Shown here in pieces: positions 63,313 through 64,000 of a stretch of 64,000 nt of DNA. The notes beneath the pieces were generated by a model that ran no database searches, was not told the origin of the DNA, and saw only the letters and a list, made by a program, of their open reading frames with translations. The position numbers and the translations under genes are program-made. Position 1 is the first letter of the stretch. Each line of letters opens with the position of its first letter. This DNA is from UBA4486 sp041984885 (GTDB taxonomy: Bacteria; Pseudomonadota; Gammaproteobacteria; Eutrophobiales; Eutrophobiaceae), in NCBI GenBank assembly GCA_041984885.1, contig JBHIXH010000005.1, positions 31,003 to 95,002 of the forward strand, given 5' to 3'.

Positions 63313-64000
63313 GATCAGCAGGTTGGCGCCGAGCATCGCGATGAAGATCGGAACGAGCACGCCGTTGGTGAGCACCACCGCGCTGGCCTGGTCGACGCTG
63401 GAGCCGCTGGTGCGCGAGCAGCTCGGCTACCGCTTCGACGAGAACTGGGTCTTCAACAGCGAGATCGAGTTCGAGCACGCGACCGTCGCCGACACGGACA
63501 CCGACGGCAGCGACCCCGACACCTCGCCGGGCTCGGTGTCGGTCGAGTTCGCCTACCTCGACTACCTCCACACGGAGGAGCTCAACGCGCGCGCCGGCCT
63601 GCTGCTCGTGCCGATGGGCCTGCTCAACGAGCTGCACGAGCCGACGACGTTCCTCTCGGCGGACCGGCCGGAGACGGAGAAGCGCGTCCTGCCGAGCACC
63701 TGGCGCGAGAACGGCGCCGGCGTCCACGGCACGGTCGGCGAGGTCGTCGACTACCGCGCGTACGTCGTCAACGGCTTCGACGCCTCGGGCTTCTCGGCGT
63801 CGGGCCTGCGCGGCGGCCGCCAGAAGGGCGGCAAGGCGCTGTCCGAGGACGTCGCGGTCGTCGGCCGGCTCGACTACGTCGGCACGCCGGGGCTGCTGGT
63901 CGGCGGCTCGGCCTACTACGGCCAGGCCGACCAGGAGGCCGGCGGCGGCGTCGAGGACGTCGACGTCGCGATCGCCGAGGTGCACGTCGACGCGCGGATC
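63301..64000. other. Very GC-rich segment, probably from another organism (chimeric end)
   Basis: From about 63,300 the sequence switches to very high GC with strong GC3 bias, breaks lepB and shares no order with the gammaproteobacterial lepB–lepA locus. Minus-strand reading near 63313–63378 gives a hydrophobic piece (VLTNGVLVPIFIAMLGANLL) of unknown origin. The rest codes for a porin-like fragment. Confidence 0.8.
63398..64000 (+). CDS. Porin-like outer-membrane protein fragment (GC-rich source)
   Basis: About 201 codons, open at both ends. It reads LGYRFDENWVFNSEIEFEHA, VSVEFAYLDYL, ARAGLLLVPMGLLNELHEP and STWRENGAGVHGTVGE, which looks like the phosphate-selective-porin type of beta-barrel found in several high-GC phyla. 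Codon use (mostly G or C in third positions) is unlike the rest of the window. Most likely part of another genome joined by mis-assembly. Confidence 0.7.
   Translation, partial: MEPLVREQLGYRFDENWVFNSEIEFEHATVADTDTDGSDPDTSPGSVSVEFAYLDYLHTEELNARAGLLLVPMGLLNELHEPTTFLSADRPETEKRVLPSTWRENGAGVHGTVGEVVDYRAYVVNGFDASGFSASGLRGGRQKGGKALSEDVAVVGRLDYVGTPGLLVGGSAYYGQADQEAGGGVEDVDVAIAEVHVDARI

Noticed and set aside
63293..63985. Long minus-strand open frame in the GC-rich end
   Set aside because: It is Arg/Ala/Val/Glu-rich low-complexity translation opposite the porin-like frame; the plus-strand frame has recognisable beta-barrel segments.

Overview
The window is a chromosome segment of a gammaproteobacterium, almost certainly from a draft or metagenome assembly. 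Gene content and order fit this class: rne–rluC–sppA–maf–yceD–rpmF–plsX–fabH–fabD–fabG–acpP–fabF–pabC–mltG–tmk–holB–pilZ–tatD, then prfC, then acpS–pdxJ–recO–era–rnc–(DUF4845)–lepB, and uvrC–pgsA followed by tRNA-Gly, tRNA-Cys and tRNA-Leu. Base composition is moderate through most of the window. Two 10-N gaps (in crcB and pdxJ) and an abrupt switch to very GC-rich sequence after about 63,300 show assembly joins; the last 0.7 kb looks like another organism.

Left part (1–5.9 kb): crcB (broken by a gap), serS, the proton-translocating transhydrogenase pair pntA–pntB, a Bax-inhibitor-1 family membrane protein and tRNA-Ser. From 6.2 to 10.6 kb comes a signalling block: a PleD-like response regulator/diguanylate cyclase, a divergent histidine kinase whose membrane domain matches the plant ethylene-receptor (ETR1) copper-binding domain, and a chemoreceptor. 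From 10.7 to 15 kb there is a one-strand cluster of an LCAT-like lipase, a RoxA-like di-heme cytochrome c and a small catalase/allene-oxide-synthase-like protein. A family-5 uracil-DNA glycosylase is coupled to uvrC and pgsA. The tRNA-Gly/Cys/Leu set that usually follows is split by two genes, a DCC–lipase-maturation-factor fusion and a TlpA-like thioredoxin.

Middle part (21–40 kb): mostly signalling and envelope accessory genes. These are a PAS–PAS–GGDEF–EAL protein, a CheB–CheR–PAS–kinase hybrid with a lone receiver, an exported truncated hemoglobin, a DUF3034 outer-membrane protein, a membrane GGDEF–EAL protein, a cupredoxin-like exported protein, a DUF1223 protein and an AsmA-like protein. 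The most unusual gene is at 37,074–38,915: a sigma-54-type activator (PAS-like, AAA+, Fis-type HTH) that carries a group-1 truncated hemoglobin domain after its DNA-binding domain. It is divergent from a periplasmic cupin gene that has a good sigma-54 −24/−12 element and a palindrome in front of it. I infer a heme/gas-responsive sigma-54 switch.

Right part (41–63.3 kb): core housekeeping genes in tight, often overlapping operons for fatty-acid and phospholipid synthesis, tRNA/rRNA processing, translation and protein export. Notable details are a long structured rne leader, a terminator between acpP and fabF, an rnc frame with no ATG/GTG/TTG start (an ATA overlaps the previous stop), and a GC-rich foreign insert next to the gap in pdxJ. 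No insertion sequence, prophage or CRISPR array was seen.
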